From Diplonema japonicum (Eukaryota; Euglenozoa; Diplonemea; Diplonemida; Diplonemidae): a stretch of DNA of 64,000 nt. Position numbers and translations under genes: made by a program. Position 1 is the first letter of the stretch. The number at the start of each line of letters is the position of its first letter. The stretch lies in contig OZ025696.1 in the NCBI GenBank assembly GCA_964019335.1, positions 186,001-250,000 on the forward strand, given 5' to 3'. Below are positions 29,214 to 39,398 of this stretch, in pieces. The notes beneath the pieces were generated by a model. That model saw only the letters and a program-made list of their open reading frames with translations. It was not told where the DNA came from and searched no databases.

Positions 29214-29873
29214 TTACTTATTTTTTCCCATCATGGTCCTCAGTTCGTTGATTTCCGATTCCATAATGCGTGCCCGTTCGCCTTCTATCGGCTTCTTGAC
29301 AGTGCTGGTGGAGAATGTGAAGTCGAGGCCAGTAGAAGCAACAGGGACATCAGTTTCGGTTCCCACCCTCGACCGAATGTCAGAGATGATGGATCGGTGT
29401 TCCGGGGTGAATGTGTAAGTCTGCCTGGGACCTTGGAACAAACTGGGTTCATCTGAGAATTCTGCTTCATATGGGTCGGGCTTCTCCTTGGCAAGCTTCA
29501 TCTCTGTTTGAATCCGGTCCCAATCATCGTCAAGGTCTTCAATAGTGTCTGTCTGTGAATGGCAGCCCCCCTTTTCTTCCTCTTCTTCTTCTTCTTCTTC
29601 TGAATCTTCGTCAACAACTGTGACTGGGTCCGGAATTCTCTTGAGGCCCTTCTCAAACACCTCGTCATCTATCTCACCTAAATTATCAAATATCGCTTCT
29701 ACAGCTTTCGGGTCTGTGAAATCAACGTCTCCCAAGCAGCAGCCGTCTGCCTTGCCTGCTTTCTTCACAGAAGGTGCATGAAGTGCAAAGATCTCTCCCA
29801 AGCTAAGAGCACCCGCAACGTGTGTCATTGGGAGCTCTTTGAAGAAGTACTCGTTTTCTGGGGAGTGCGGCAT
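29214..29873 (-). CDS. acidic protein, uncharacterised
   Basis: 219 residues from an ATG close to an A-rich leader. It has a DSEEEEEEEEEK run coded by GAA/GAG repeats, an acidic DLDDDWDRIQTEMK segment, and a C-terminal helix ending KNK. No motif, signal peptide or membrane segment is recognised. Composition suggests a disordered nuclear or cytosolic protein. Confidence 0.65.
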   Translation of the reverse strand: MPHSPENEYFFKELPMTHVAGALSLGEIFALHAPSVKKAGKADGCCLGDVDFTDPKAVEAIFDNLGEIDDEVFEKGLKRIPDPVTVVDEDSEEEEEEEEEKGGCHSQTDTIEDLDDDWDRIQTEMKLAKEKPDPYEAEFSDEPSLFQGPRQTYTFTPEHRSIISDIRSRVGTETDVPVASTGLDFTFSTSTVKKPIEGERARIMESEINELRTMMGKNK

Positions 29874-30287
29874 TTTTTAATTTTCTTTTTCTTTTTCCCC
29901 CCCTTTTGCTTGTATCTTCGCCATTTTCACCACAAATAAAATCCGTTTGAGAAGAAAAAATAAAAGGGTGTAGGAAAAAGAGTAGGGTTAGACTCTACGT
30001 TGTTTCTTTGAATGAAATCAGGGGGGAGGGAGGGGGAGATAAGAGAAGAAGAACTTCTTTTTCTTTTTTTTTTTTGTATATTTTCTTTTGTTGTTTTTTT
30101 TTTAAAATATATAATTTTCTCTTTTTCTTTTTTCGATCTCCACAGCAGTTTCCTTTTTTTTTTTTGTTTTCTTTTTCTTTTTCGGGCTTATGGCCCGATC
30201 ACCGACGATAAACAAAAAAAAAAAAAAAAAAAAAAAAGACCATGGGATAACAACAATCAAAAGATATAATAATAATCGTTTGCGTTG

Positions 30288-30319
<32 letters not shown>

Positions 30320-30432
30320 ACCGTTATTCGGGTGCAGAGGGGAGGGAGGAGAAATTCCAAAATCCCCCTCCCTGAACACGGTATCTTGAAGAGAGCATAA
30401 TTCATTCCCCCCCCCCCCCCCCCCCCCCCCCT
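29874..30432. other. homopolymer-rich spacer
   Basis: A, T and C runs, including two long A runs at about 30,212-30,236 and 30,288-30,318 and a C run ending at 30,430. No gene. Confidence 0.5.
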
Positions 30433-31965
30433 CTACAAATACGCATTCTTGCACCCCTCCGCGTATTCAGACGGAAGCAGCACACGCATCTTTTCAACCA
30501 ATTTCGGGTTCAAAGGCGCGATGTCTTTCATGTCAAATTCATCATTTGAAACATCAATAAGCATCTGCGTCCAACCCTTGGTAGGAGAAGGTGCTGTAGA
30601 AGGCGGCGACGGGCATTCCCCATTACAACAAATGTACTTATAAGAACCAGAAATGTTTGAATCAGAAGTTGCATGCTGGACAGACATTCTCCAGTTGTTC
30701 AAACCGGATGAAACAAACGGTTTGTAAGAACTCGACCCTGACAGAAGAGGGCGTAGCGAGACAGCGGTCATGTTTTCACCAAGCGAGACATTGGCGTAGT
30801 CAAGAAACGTTGCAGACAGGTCAAGCGTGGCAACAGGGAGGCTGTGCGTCTTGTTCTTCACAACACCAGGGCCCGAACATATCAAAGGAACAGAGGCTGA
30901 CCCTTGCCACGGCCGTTCTTTCCCCTCGTCGTTGTGATCGTCCAACATCTCTCCATGGTCTGAAGAGATACATATTAAGGTGTTGTTATACTCACCGGAG
31001 GATTTAACCTCATCAATAATCATTTTGAACAGTCTATCAATGTTCTCTATCTCCGCACCGTAATTGCAACGGAAGAAGTTGTTGTCCGGCTGGGTTACCG
31101 CCCCGCACTCGTTAGGATGGTGCCCCGTGTAATCTGTAGCACCCGGCCATACCCTCCCCGCCACTGAGTTCCGCATCTTCGTGGTGACGGAAAACGGAGG
31201 ATGCGGTCCTGGAAATGAAACCTGTAGAAACCATGGTTTTCCGGTTGGTTTTCTCCTCAATAATGTCAACGCGTTGCTCGCTGTCCAGTCGTCTTCGTAA
31301 AGCGGCTCTGGGTACGTTTCGGTGGTGCAAATTGGTGAATCGTGGTTTTTTAAGCATGCTCTGTGCGATTCCCATCCCGATATAGATGTCCCGTTTGGCA
31401 ATGCGACAGTGTGGTTGTTGAGGTAGAATCCGTACATTTCGTGGGGCAGCGGGGTGTCGATGACGTCGTCCTTGCCGCTGTATCTCAGGCCGTCGGAAAA
31501 ACCTAGTGCGGATTGATGGTACAAACCGTCACCGTCAACGCAATAAGAGCATCCTGAGTAGTTTACACGGTAGCCTAGTTGTGTTGCTTTGGTGAGATCG
31601 TCCTTTCCAGTCAGCATTGTGTGGTACCCGCCTTCGTCGCGAAGACGCTTGTAGAAGGTTTCTTGTGTGATTGGGTAATCGTTGGCAAAGTTGGTGGGAA
31701 CGCCTGCTTCGTCGTACTCCCTCCCGGAGGCCAAACAGCTTCGGCTTGGGGAGCATACCGGAGCTGGGACGTAGGCTTGTGTGAATCTCACTCCTTCGCT
31801 TGCGATTTCCTTAACCGTTGGGAGATGCAGCGGCATCTCACCCGTGTTGATACGGGTGTATATCCCGTCCCAGTCGTATCTCCATTCGTCAGGGAACAAC
31901 AGTAAAATATTCGGCGGGGGCGGAGTGGTTATCGCCAGGGCGGACAGGGTGATGAGGATTTGCAT
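30433..31965 (-). CDS. secreted sulfatase
   Basis: 510 residues. A short N-terminal hydrophobic signal (residues 1-15) is followed by PNILLLFPDEWRYD, in which Asp26 is the expected calcium ligand. The sulfatase signature CSPSRSCLASGR starts at Cys71, the residue converted to formylglycine by the activating enzyme in eukaryotes and many bacteria. GKDD and SDHGEMLDDHN supply further catalytic and metal ligands. Length fits arylsulfatase or choline-sulfatase type enzymes. Many N-x-S/T sites support secretion. The protein should remove sulfate esters from an organic substrate such as a sulfated polysaccharide; the exact substrate cannot be read off. The start directly follows a sense A run. Confidence 0.92.
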   Translation of the reverse strand: MQILITLSALAITTPPPPNILLLFPDEWRYDWDGIYTRINTGEMPLHLPTVKEIASEGVRFTQAYVPAPVCSPSRSCLASGREYDEAGVPTNFANDYPITQETFYKRLRDEGGYHTMLTGKDDLTKATQLGYRVNYSGCSYCVDGDGLYHQSALGFSDGLRYSGKDDVIDTPLPHEMYGFYLNNHTVALPNGTSISGWESHRACLKNHDSPICTTETYPEPLYEDDWTASNALTLLRRKPTGKPWFLQVSFPGPHPPFSVTTKMRNSVAGRVWPGATDYTGHHPNECGAVTQPDNNFFRCNYGAEIENIDRLFKMIIDEVKSSGEYNNTLICISSDHGEMLDDHNDEGKERPWQGSASVPLICSGPGVVKNKTHSLPVATLDLSATFLDYANVSLGENMTAVSLRPLLSGSSSYKPFVSSGLNNWRMSVQHATSDSNISGSYKYICCNGECPSPPSTAPSPTKGWTQMLIDVSNDEFDMKDIAPLNPKLVEKMRVLLPSEYAEGCKNAYL

Positions 31966-32096
31966 TTTTTTTTTTTTTCTTTCCCTCTCCTGGTTTTTTT
32001 TTTTTTTTTTTTTTTTTTTTACTACCTCAATGGTAAAAAAAAAAAAAAAAGAAGAAAAAAAGAAAAAAAAAAGAATGCAGGCGGTAAAGTCATTTC

Positions 32097-32158
32097 TTGG
32101 CGATAGGTAAGTGGTTTTATTTCACGACTCATAATTTCAGAAGAGTGAAATATAAAAT
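32097..32158. mobile_element. M5: minimal copy, inverted repeats only
   Basis: AGGTAAGTGGTTTTATTTCA is followed within 30 bases by GAGTGAAATATAAAA, its inverted partner. No body remains. It has the same orientation as M3 and M4. Sits in the 31966-32774 spacer, which otherwise holds homopolymers and motif S copy 2. Confidence 0.65.
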
Positions 32159-32394
32159 GGGTGGTCGTGTTTAGTTTTCTCTTTTTTTTTCTCGTACCTA
32201 CAGCTTTTCTTTTTTTTTTTTTTTTCCCCCGACTCTCCTCTCGGCGAGTGGACCGTCAAGCATCACAGGGTCACAGCTCTTCATTCCACTACCGGAGAAG
32301 GGGAAAAAAACAAGAAGAAAAAGAAAAAGAGGTGGAAACAGAAGTGAAATAAAAAGATGGCAACACGAGAAAAAAAAAAAAGAAAAGAAGAAAG

Positions 32395-32434
32395 GTGTTT
32401 TGAAGGGAACCTGCAGTATGTGACAGGATCGCCT
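32395..32434 (+). repeat. motif S copy 2
   Basis: AGGGAACCTGCAGTATGTGA then CAGGATCGCCT. About 115 bases further on is AAGACGCCCCCTTG, a second short motif that also follows motif S copy 5 (near 59,130) and occurs alone near 41,567. Confidence 0.7.
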
Positions 32435-32774
32435 ATAAAAAAAGTGCAAAACCACATGCATACACCTTTTCTTTTCTTCACTGTTCTATTTCTTTTCTTT
32501 TTTTATGAGAAGAGCGGGGAGGAATAAAAAAAATATGAGTTAAGTCTTTGTAAGACGCCCCCTTGTTCTCATCTTCTACCTTTCAGCAGCGGTTGAGAAA
32601 ATAAAAAAAAATAAAAAAAGAAGGTGAGGCAAAAAAAAAAAAAAAAAAGAAAGGCTAGAAGAAATGACTCACACAAACTTTGCAGTCGCCCCGATATTTG
32701 GGAGAATGTTTTTTTTTTTTTTTTCGGGGGACATAAAAAAAAAAAAAAAAAAAAAAAAATTGGGGGGTTGCTTT

Positions 32775-34223
32775 CTATTCACGCAAACCCGAGAGCACCC
32801 CAGGAGGGAGCTTTGGATCAAGTGCACTTCTTAGTGCCAGCGCCTCACGAGGTATAACCACCTCTTCCAACGAAGGGCAGTCACCTAAGAAGCTTTCCCC
32901 AAGACGCCCACTTTTGATAAAACAAGCCAGCTTAACACTTCTTAGCGAAGTACACCTCGACAAAAAATCGTTCCCCAAACACCCGACCTGCTTAAACGGG
33001 AGATCGACAGCAACCAACGATTCGCAATCCTGCATAAAAGCATGGCCAATAGTGTCGACCTCCATCACGTTGCTCATATCGATACTCTTTAACGAGACGC
33101 ACCGGTCTAAGAACGAACGGCCGATAGTTTTCAAACTTTTTAGACCCGATAGATTTACAGCAGTCAACGAAGAACACCTTGAAAGGAAGAAAGCATTGAT
33201 CGAGCTGATCGGCAACAATGGAGTTAAGTCAACTGTTTCAAGTAAACGACACCCAAACGCCATGCCTTGACCGATTCGCTTGAGCTTCTTCATTCTCGAG
33301 AAGTCAATGTGACGCAGAGAGGTCTCTGCCAAGAACGATTCATCGATATCAGTGACATTACCCAATCCCGAAAAGTCGATTGTTTCAAGAGAGCTGCAGT
33401 GTGCGAAAACAAAAGCTGCAATTCGCTCAACATTCTTCAAATGCGACGTATTTACACTACGCAAGGAACTGCAGCCTTGCATAAAGCAACTCTCAACAAC
33501 ATGCAGCTGATCAAACGGTAGTTCCACGGCCTGCAGCGAGGCACATCCCCGCAAGAATCGGTACGAAATACTGTGAACGTTTCGCATGTATGTCAAATCT
33601 AGAATTTCAATGGAGGTGCACCCTGCCATAAAACTGTGACATATGGTCTGCAAATTATACATTCCAGAAAGGTCAACGTGCTTCAGAGCAGTGCAACCTT
33701 CTAAGAAACCGGTGCTGATCCCTACGACTTGCGTGAGGTCGGATATGTCGACGGTCTCAAGCAAGTCGTGGTAGGTGATAAAGTTTTGAATGTACACTAC
33801 TCTCTTCTGAGGGTCGAGCAGGCGGAGGTGGCGCATATTTCTCAGTGTCTGATGATTGAACATTTGCAGTTTTCCGTCTCTCACCCCAGAGACGTTTACT
33901 ACCAGGGTGAGCCCGGGGCTCTTTTCCATTTGTTCGTTGATTTCTGCAAGTTTTTTCTTGTTCGCCAGCTGGTTGTAGCACACTCTCATCTCTAGGCTGG
34001 GTCCTACAACTATCTCGCTCCCTTCAACGAGCCCTGATTCTTGCACGTAGCCCTGCTTCTCGTTGTGTATAAGATTCCCTTCCCAAAGTAATGTAAAATT
34101 CTCTTGCGGTATATCCGCAGCCGTGGAGGCCTTGCTGTACAGGTCGTGCATTGTGTCTGACCCGACCACCTCCATGTCGTGTACCTCACCATCAGGTGTC
34201 CTGACGTACACTGTGATGCTCAT
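32775..34223 (-). CDS. ubiquitin-like/BspA-type LRR protein (long paralogue)
   Basis: 482 residues from the ATG at 34223, directly after an A run. The longer frame only adds poly-Lys and Phe. Residues 1-75 form the same ubiquitin-like module as the 26.2-kb gene, with 110 identical bases at the 5' end. About twelve leucine-rich repeats of 22-24 residues follow, with the pattern FLxxCxSLxxVDLSxLxxVxxI (for example FLEGCTALKHVDLSGM, FMAGCTSIEILDLTYM, FLDRCVSLKSIDMSNV). This is the BspA/Treponema-type LRR common in large protist families. The array forms a curved binding surface. No signal peptide or membrane segment. Confidence 0.85.
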   Translation of the reverse strand: MSITVYVRTPDGEVHDMEVVGSDTMHDLYSKASTAADIPQENFTLLWEGNLIHNEKQGYVQESGLVEGSEIVVGPSLEMRVCYNQLANKKKLAEINEQMEKSPGLTLVVNVSGVRDGKLQMFNHQTLRNMRHLRLLDPQKRVVYIQNFITYHDLLETVDISDLTQVVGISTGFLEGCTALKHVDLSGMYNLQTICHSFMAGCTSIEILDLTYMRNVHSISYRFLRGCASLQAVELPFDQLHVVESCFMQGCSSLRSVNTSHLKNVERIAAFVFAHCSSLETIDFSGLGNVTDIDESFLAETSLRHIDFSRMKKLKRIGQGMAFGCRLLETVDLTPLLPISSINAFFLSRCSSLTAVNLSGLKSLKTIGRSFLDRCVSLKSIDMSNVMEVDTIGHAFMQDCESLVAVDLPFKQVGCLGNDFLSRCTSLRSVKLACFIKSGRLGESFLGDCPSLEEVVIPREALALRSALDPKLPPGVLSGLRE

Positions 34224-34281
34224 TTTTTTTTTTTTTTTTCCTCTTTTTTTATTGTTAAAGAAATGTGTGTTTTTCTTTTCT

Positions 34282-34315
<34 letters not shown>

Positions 34316-34443
34316 CCCTCCCAAAAAAAAAAAAAAAAAAAGATCGCGTGCTGTAGTTTGCCTCGATACACGACGGAGGAAAGAAAAAAGAAAAAGAAAG
34401 TAGGGCGTGGGGTTTATACGTCGTTGAAGAAAGAAAAGTCGCG

Positions 34444-35208
34444 TCAGCCGGACAAAAACGAAACAAGCTGCTCCACATCCGCGAGGTAGAAGTGGGACGT
34501 GGGGGGCTTATTCGTCTGCAACAAAGGCGCCGTCAGCAGCTCGACCCTCTCACCCGTCATCCCGTCGTGGGGTCTCAAGGTGTTCGAATCCGCATAGGCC
34601 AAAGACGCAACTAGCTTGTTCCCCTGCGCCTCATTGAACTTAACAGCATGATCAGAACTACGAACTACGGCAAACCGTGCGCCGGAAGCTTTGCAGCTGG
34701 AATAGAGCATAGGGCTGAGGGCCATCATCCCCCCACGGAGTGATGTAACTGCCCTGCCAATTTCAAGGATAACCTCGTTGTTTTCGAAAGCCGTGAGGAA
34801 TTCATTGTAGATAGTACAGGAATCTCTTTCTTTTTCCATTACTTCAAAGGCTTTGCAGTCGAGCTCTGCCAGGTAGTCCACAATGTTGCTGTATTTCTTG
34901 ATTGCGCTTAACGAGCTTGTCGCGCCTTCTTTTATCTTGTCCAGTCTGTCGAACCGCAGCCCGGCTGCCATCGCTACGAGTTGTCCATTCTCCACCATCG
35001 CGAGACTGACCTCGTGGTCCCCCATGTTGTCCACAATGTGCTCTGTGTAGGTGGTAGTGTACTCGTTAATGTCATCAGAGCTGTCGAAGCTGCACGCCAC
35101 TAGGTAGTTTTGTCTTGTGTAACCGTGTTTGATCAGCACCCCTGCCTGTTGTCTCAGGTCTCCCGTTACGTTCTCTTTCTTCGTTAGGTCCAATATTATT
35201 CGATTCAT
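34444..35208 (-). CDS. GNAT-like acyltransferase fold, putative
   Basis: 254 residues from the ATG at 35208. The order of elements resembles a GCN5-related N-acetyltransferase. A beta pair VSLAMVENGQLVAMAAGL precedes a helical insertion, then EVILEIGRAVTSLRGGMM, where the acetyl-CoA binding R/Q-x-x-G-x-G/A loop is expected. A helix (LSPMLYSSCKASG) leads into ARFAVVRSSDHAVKFNEAQG, the usual strand and C-terminal helix. The loop is not a canonical match, so activity is uncertain. Nothing indicates the substrate. Soluble, no targeting signal. Confidence 0.5.
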   Translation of the reverse strand: MNRIILDLTKKENVTGDLRQQAGVLIKHGYTRQNYLVACSFDSSDDINEYTTTYTEHIVDNMGDHEVSLAMVENGQLVAMAAGLRFDRLDKIKEGATSSLSAIKKYSNIVDYLAELDCKAFEVMEKERDSCTIYNEFLTAFENNEVILEIGRAVTSLRGGMMALSPMLYSSCKASGARFAVVRSSDHAVKFNEAQGNKLVASLAYADSNTLRPHDGMTGERVELLTAPLLQTNKPPTSHFYLADVEQLVSFLSG

Positions 35209-36678
35209 TATCAGGGGGGGGGGATAAATATTATGGAACCCCCTATTTTTTTTCCTTCTTTTTTCTCTCGGTAAAACATAAAAAAAAAAAAAAAAATAGA
35301 AGAAAAAAGAAAATACACAAAAAAAAAAAAAAAAAAAAAAAGAAAGGAAAAGAAAACTCATAGACAATCCCACTGGAGGACAGCCTCATGTGGTCTGAGT
35401 TCCTATCTATTAATTAAATTAAGCCCTGCCTCCGATCGTTGTGAGCGACTTGACCCTCTTGGCCCCGTCTGCAGGGAAGGGGCGTCTTTATTCGTCTCGT
35501 TCTGCACACTGCGTTGCCTTCCCTTGCATGTTGAAGACTCCCAGCGACTTACCGGTCGTCTCCTCGAAGTCGATTGCAAGTTCAGTAGCATTGAAACCTC
35601 CGAGTCGGTGTCGCCCTCCACCCACCGCAGCTTTCCCATCCATTCCAGTAGTGGTTCCCCGAATTGCTCCATCAGTCCCACCAGCCGTCGGAATAAAAAA
35701 AAAGGGCAAGCCCCCGATGAAAGAAAAATTTCACTATGGGCTGGGGGGGGAATGTTTCTAAAAGTTTTTTTTTTGTGATTCCAAAAAAAAGAAAAAGAGG
35801 GGGGGGAAAAAAAGAATACATATTCACACATCCACCGAGTCGGTGTCGCCCTCCACCCTCTTCTACCTCAGTCTGCTGGATCCTATAAAATACAAAAGAC
35901 ACACACATTATCCCCTCCTCTCGCGGGGACCTTTACTTTTGCTTTTCTCGGTTGGTTTGCCGCTCTTTCATGAGATAACCCCCCCCCCCCCGAGTACCCG
36001 ACACCAAACTGTATTCTAATGCTGGTTCTTTTGCGGATTTTGGTTTTTTTTTCCTTTTTTTCCTCTTTTCTCCAGTACTGAGATGATCTAAAAAAAAAAA
36101 AAAAAAAAAATAGGAAAAGACGGTAGCACCCTCTTCCCCTCTATGTTCTTTTCTTAATTCTTTCAAAACTGTGATTCAACATAACGGGAGGGGAGATGGA
36201 GGGGTGAAAAAAAAATGGAAGAAAAAAGAGAAAAAAAAAAACGCTTTGCACATCTCTAAAACCCGTGTAGCACCCCTTGTGTCCGGCAGAAAACTGCGAG
36301 CGCAGGAAATTCTAAAAGGTCTCCTGGCATTTTTTTTTTTTTTTGAAGGGGCGAGATGATTCCATAGATTTTCAAGGTCGGCCTGAAGGAGGCAAGCACT
36401 CCGTTTTTTTTTTTCCCCGTTTTTTTCTTCTGACAATTGATTTTCTTTTGTTGCATTTTCCGGAGTGGCTCCCGGTAATTTGAACCTAACGTTCTCAAGA
36501 GGGAAAAAAAAAAGTGCCTAATATCATTGGGATTGACCACGACAGGCTTTAGAGAATACGGTGCGTAAAAGTGCTACGAAATAGGGGTTTTTTTTTTTTT
36601 TTTTGAGTAATATAGTTTCCCTTCTTTCTTTTTTTTTTTCAATAAATTGAATTTTTTTAAGACTCCTCATCTAACTCG
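35209..36678. other. 1.5-kb spacer with an exon-like fragment
   Basis: Mostly homopolymers and unassigned sequence. At about 35403-35720 (minus strand) a frame reads LVGLMEQFGEPLLEWMGK and continues through RWVEGDTDSEVSML, then meets GACCGGTAAGTCGC, a strong splice donor. The segment GGTGGAGGGCGACACCGACT is repeated near 35,834-35,858. It may be a fragment of a lost gene; no complete gene model can be built. Nothing is seen in 35,880-36,678. Confidence 0.35.
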
Positions 36679-38856
36679 TCAATCGGAATAAGTACTACAA
36701 TAGCAGTGTGCAAATCTGGGGATTTTTTTTTTTTTTTTTTTTTTTTCCCCATAAAATATTTCCCCGTTCACACCTGCATGGCTAAGCAAAGGCCCTTCTA
36801 CCGAAATCCTATACCTACTAGCAAAGAATGATCCCAACGAGAAGCTGCTCAACAACACGGACGGAACAGAGCTGGACTCCCCCCCACGGACAGGCAACCT
36901 AAAAATGCTTGGTATATCCTCCCCGGAAAACACCGCCTTTTCCGACATAAAAGAAACGGGCACAGACAGAGACGGTGGGGGAACATCGACATTCGGAGCA
37001 CATCTAACAGCATGTCCAGGGAAAACATCATTACCCTTATCGGCACACGTGTCACAGTGACCTGTTCGAATTGGCAGGTTTAGCAAGGACATAAGACCAC
37101 CTTCTGACGAAACAAGCAAACGGAGAACACTCTGCTGGTCATAAGGAGGCTTGTCCAAGCTGACAATGGATGTAACAGGGCGTTCCGGGTGCAACGTGGT
37201 GAGAAGATTGGCCCCACACCCTGCTACAGTCACCATGGAGACCGAACCGTTCTGATGCCCAGCTACCAACACCCCCGAAGCCGCGTCCCAATGAAGCGCA
37301 GTTACTCCTGCCAATGGAATCTTCTGAAGTAACGATTTCCCAACGTTCAAACTTACACAATGAGATGACGCGAGCACCGTACATACATTTATACCCGTTG
37401 AAATGTACGCTCTGCATGGCACGAGTTCGATGGGGAATGTTATATCACTCGCCTCGCGAAATCCGATTTTTGAGTAGATACCGAAAGCCTTGGTGCTTCC
37501 GTTCGTTAGGCTCACTACTACGTACGGCTTATTGCAGTGAACTAACCACGAACAGGATTCTACAGCTTCCATGATGATGATCCCTTTGCATTGCAAAGTA
37601 GACGCCAGGATTCGTTTCTCCTCGTGCAGTGCGTACGGGGTTGGGTGCGGGACAACCATGAAACCTACCCAGTAGCTGCCTTTCTTCCCCGGTCCGACGA
37701 TAACCGCCGCCACACCCGATTTGTCCTGACCGGAACCTTCCAACCATGAGACGGACTTTATATTACCAGAGGACGAGTTAAGGTTTGGGCGCACAGCCCA
37801 GCCTCTAACCATACCGGGTGTCGTTAATAGAATATAAGGATTCATCTTTCCCGCACCAACTACAGACATCGTGGTAATGTGTTCAGAAGGGGTCAACGAA
37901 GCGTATGTAAGTCTGCTCGCCCACCAGCTGAAGTCCAACAATCTTCTGTTCGATGCAAACCGTTTTCCATTGACCATCGGCCGCGTGTCGTCTGGCGGAG
38001 CGATCGAGATTTTAGTGGTGGACAACAAACGAGGGTGGCGGTTGAATAGTTCATAACATGACATCGGTTCGGCGTTTGCTGGAACGGTGACAGAAGAGGT
38101 CTCGGAATTAGAAGAAGAAGAAGAAGAAGAAGAAGAAGAAGAAGAAGACGACGAAGAGGTGTTTCTCTTCTTTCGTATCCGTTTCACTGGTTTCGCAAGC
38201 GAGGGTTCCACAACGGTGGTGGCGGAGGATGTGGTCGAACTGCCCGACGATGTACTGGACGACGAAACATCATCTTCAGGAACTTTTCTCTTCACACTCT
38301 TTTTCACCAACGGAGTACTTGACGATGAAGAAGACGTTGAAGACGAAGCCAACGCAATAATCTTCTCCTCAACTGTGGATGATGATGATGTGGATTCTTG
38401 CGATGATGTTGCAGCTTTGCGTTTAGATCTGCTTGCCACTCGGCGCACTTTACTGCTAGAACGTGATGAAGAGGATGATGAAGAAGAAGAAGAAGAAGAG
38501 GAGGAAGAAGAAGAAGACGAGGAAGAAGATGTCGAAGAAAACGATCGATTCTTCACCACATCGTTGCGGTTCAGAAACAACATTTTACTGGGCAGTTTTG
38601 TATCCTTAATCCTCCACAGGTAATGGTTGTGTCCAAACTTACATCTGCATAGAGGACACAGGTCGAAGTCTCTGCACCTTCCGCACTTCCACCTGACGCC
38701 TGTGATGTCTTTCCCACATTTGTCGCACTCAAAGGCGATTCCCTTCAGCATGCGATACAGAGGCTCTGGTTCGCCTTCAGGAGGTGGGTTTGGCTGCTGG
38801 CCCATCTCGATTTTGAACCATCTCTGTTTGGCTGAACTTTTCTTTTTGGGAGGCAT
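36679..38856 (-). CDS. ZZ zinc finger / poly-Ser / propeller-like protein
   Basis: 725 residues from the ATG at 38856, directly after an A run. Residues ~40-80 form a ZZ-type zinc finger: FECDKCGKDITGVRWKCGRC, then FDLCPLCRCKFGHNHYLW, with Cys pairs and the final HxH. ZZ fingers bind histone or N-degron peptides in other eukaryotes. Then come three long Ser runs coded by TCT/TCA-type repeats, with basic segments (VRRVASRSKRKA, KPVKRIRKKRN) that look like nuclear localisation signals. The C-terminal ~420 residues are beta-rich (VSWLEGSGQDKSGVAAVIVG, ALHWDAASGVLVAGHQNGS) and probably a WD-like propeller. The last ~20 residues after the poly-Lys run are doubtful. Confidence 0.8.
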   Translation of the reverse strand: MPPKKKSSAKQRWFKIEMGQQPNPPPEGEPEPLYRMLKGIAFECDKCGKDITGVRWKCGRCRDFDLCPLCRCKFGHNHYLWRIKDTKLPSKMLFLNRNDVVKNRSFSSTSSSSSSSSSSSSSSSSSSSSSSRSSSKVRRVASRSKRKAATSSQESTSSSSTVEEKIIALASSSTSSSSSSTPLVKKSVKRKVPEDDVSSSSTSSGSSTTSSATTVVEPSLAKPVKRIRKKRNTSSSSSSSSSSSSSSSSNSETSSVTVPANAEPMSCYELFNRHPRLLSTTKISIAPPDDTRPMVNGKRFASNRRLLDFSWWASRLTYASLTPSEHITTMSVVGAGKMNPYILLTTPGMVRGWAVRPNLNSSSGNIKSVSWLEGSGQDKSGVAAVIVGPGKKGSYWVGFMVVPHPTPYALHEEKRILASTLQCKGIIIMEAVESCSWLVHCNKPYVVVSLTNGSTKAFGIYSKIGFREASDITFPIELVPCRAYISTGINVCTVLASSHCVSLNVGKSLLQKIPLAGVTALHWDAASGVLVAGHQNGSVSMVTVAGCGANLLTTLHPERPVTSIVSLDKPPYDQQSVLRLLVSSEGGLMSLLNLPIRTGHCDTCADKGNDVFPGHAVRCAPNVDVPPPSLSVPVSFMSEKAVFSGEDIPSIFRLPVRGGESSSVPSVLLSSFSLGSFFASRYRISVEGPLLSHAGVNGEIFYGEKKKKKKKIPRFAHCYCSTYSD

Positions 38857-39190
38857 TTTTTTTTTTTTATTTCTGATTCAGCCACTGCTTCATTGTTTTC
38901 TCTCTTTTTTACCCCCCCTCCTTCTTTCTTTTTCGTTGTTGTCCTGTTTATTCTTTTTGTTATCGAAAATGAACAGGGGGGGGGGGGGGATATATATTTT
39001 ACCGTAAAAACAGTAAAATTGAAATATAAAACCCCTCGCCCTCGGGAGGGTAAGGAAGGAAGGAAGGAAGAGAAAAGAGAGGGGAAAAGAAAAAGCGAGA
39101 AGGAAAAGAAAAAAAAAAAAAAGCGGAACGATCAAGTGTGGAGAGAACAAGGAGGACCTCGGTAAAAAAAAAAAAAAGAAGAAAAAAAAG
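38857..39190. other. homopolymer-rich spacer
   Basis: T, G and A runs upstream of the ZZ-finger gene. No gene. Confidence 0.5.
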
Positions 39191-39230
39191 AGACATTTAA
39201 GGGTACCTGCGGTATGTGGCAGGACGCCTG
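39191..39230 (+). repeat. motif S copy 3 (diverged)
   Basis: GGGTACCTGCGGTATGTGGC then AGGACGCCTG. The paired CCTG/CAGG arms are kept although the loop differs. Confidence 0.6.
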
Positions 39231-39398
39231 AAAAAAAGAAAAGAAAAAAAGCGAATATTTAAGGCTAGTCGCCTTCGGCAATTAAAAAAAAAAAAAAAAA
39301 CAATTTATTGGTATGGAACCCATAATAAAAAAAAAAAAAAAATGAAATGGAATGAAAGAAAAATTACCCCTCTCCTTTTAGAAATTAACCAGGCCCCC

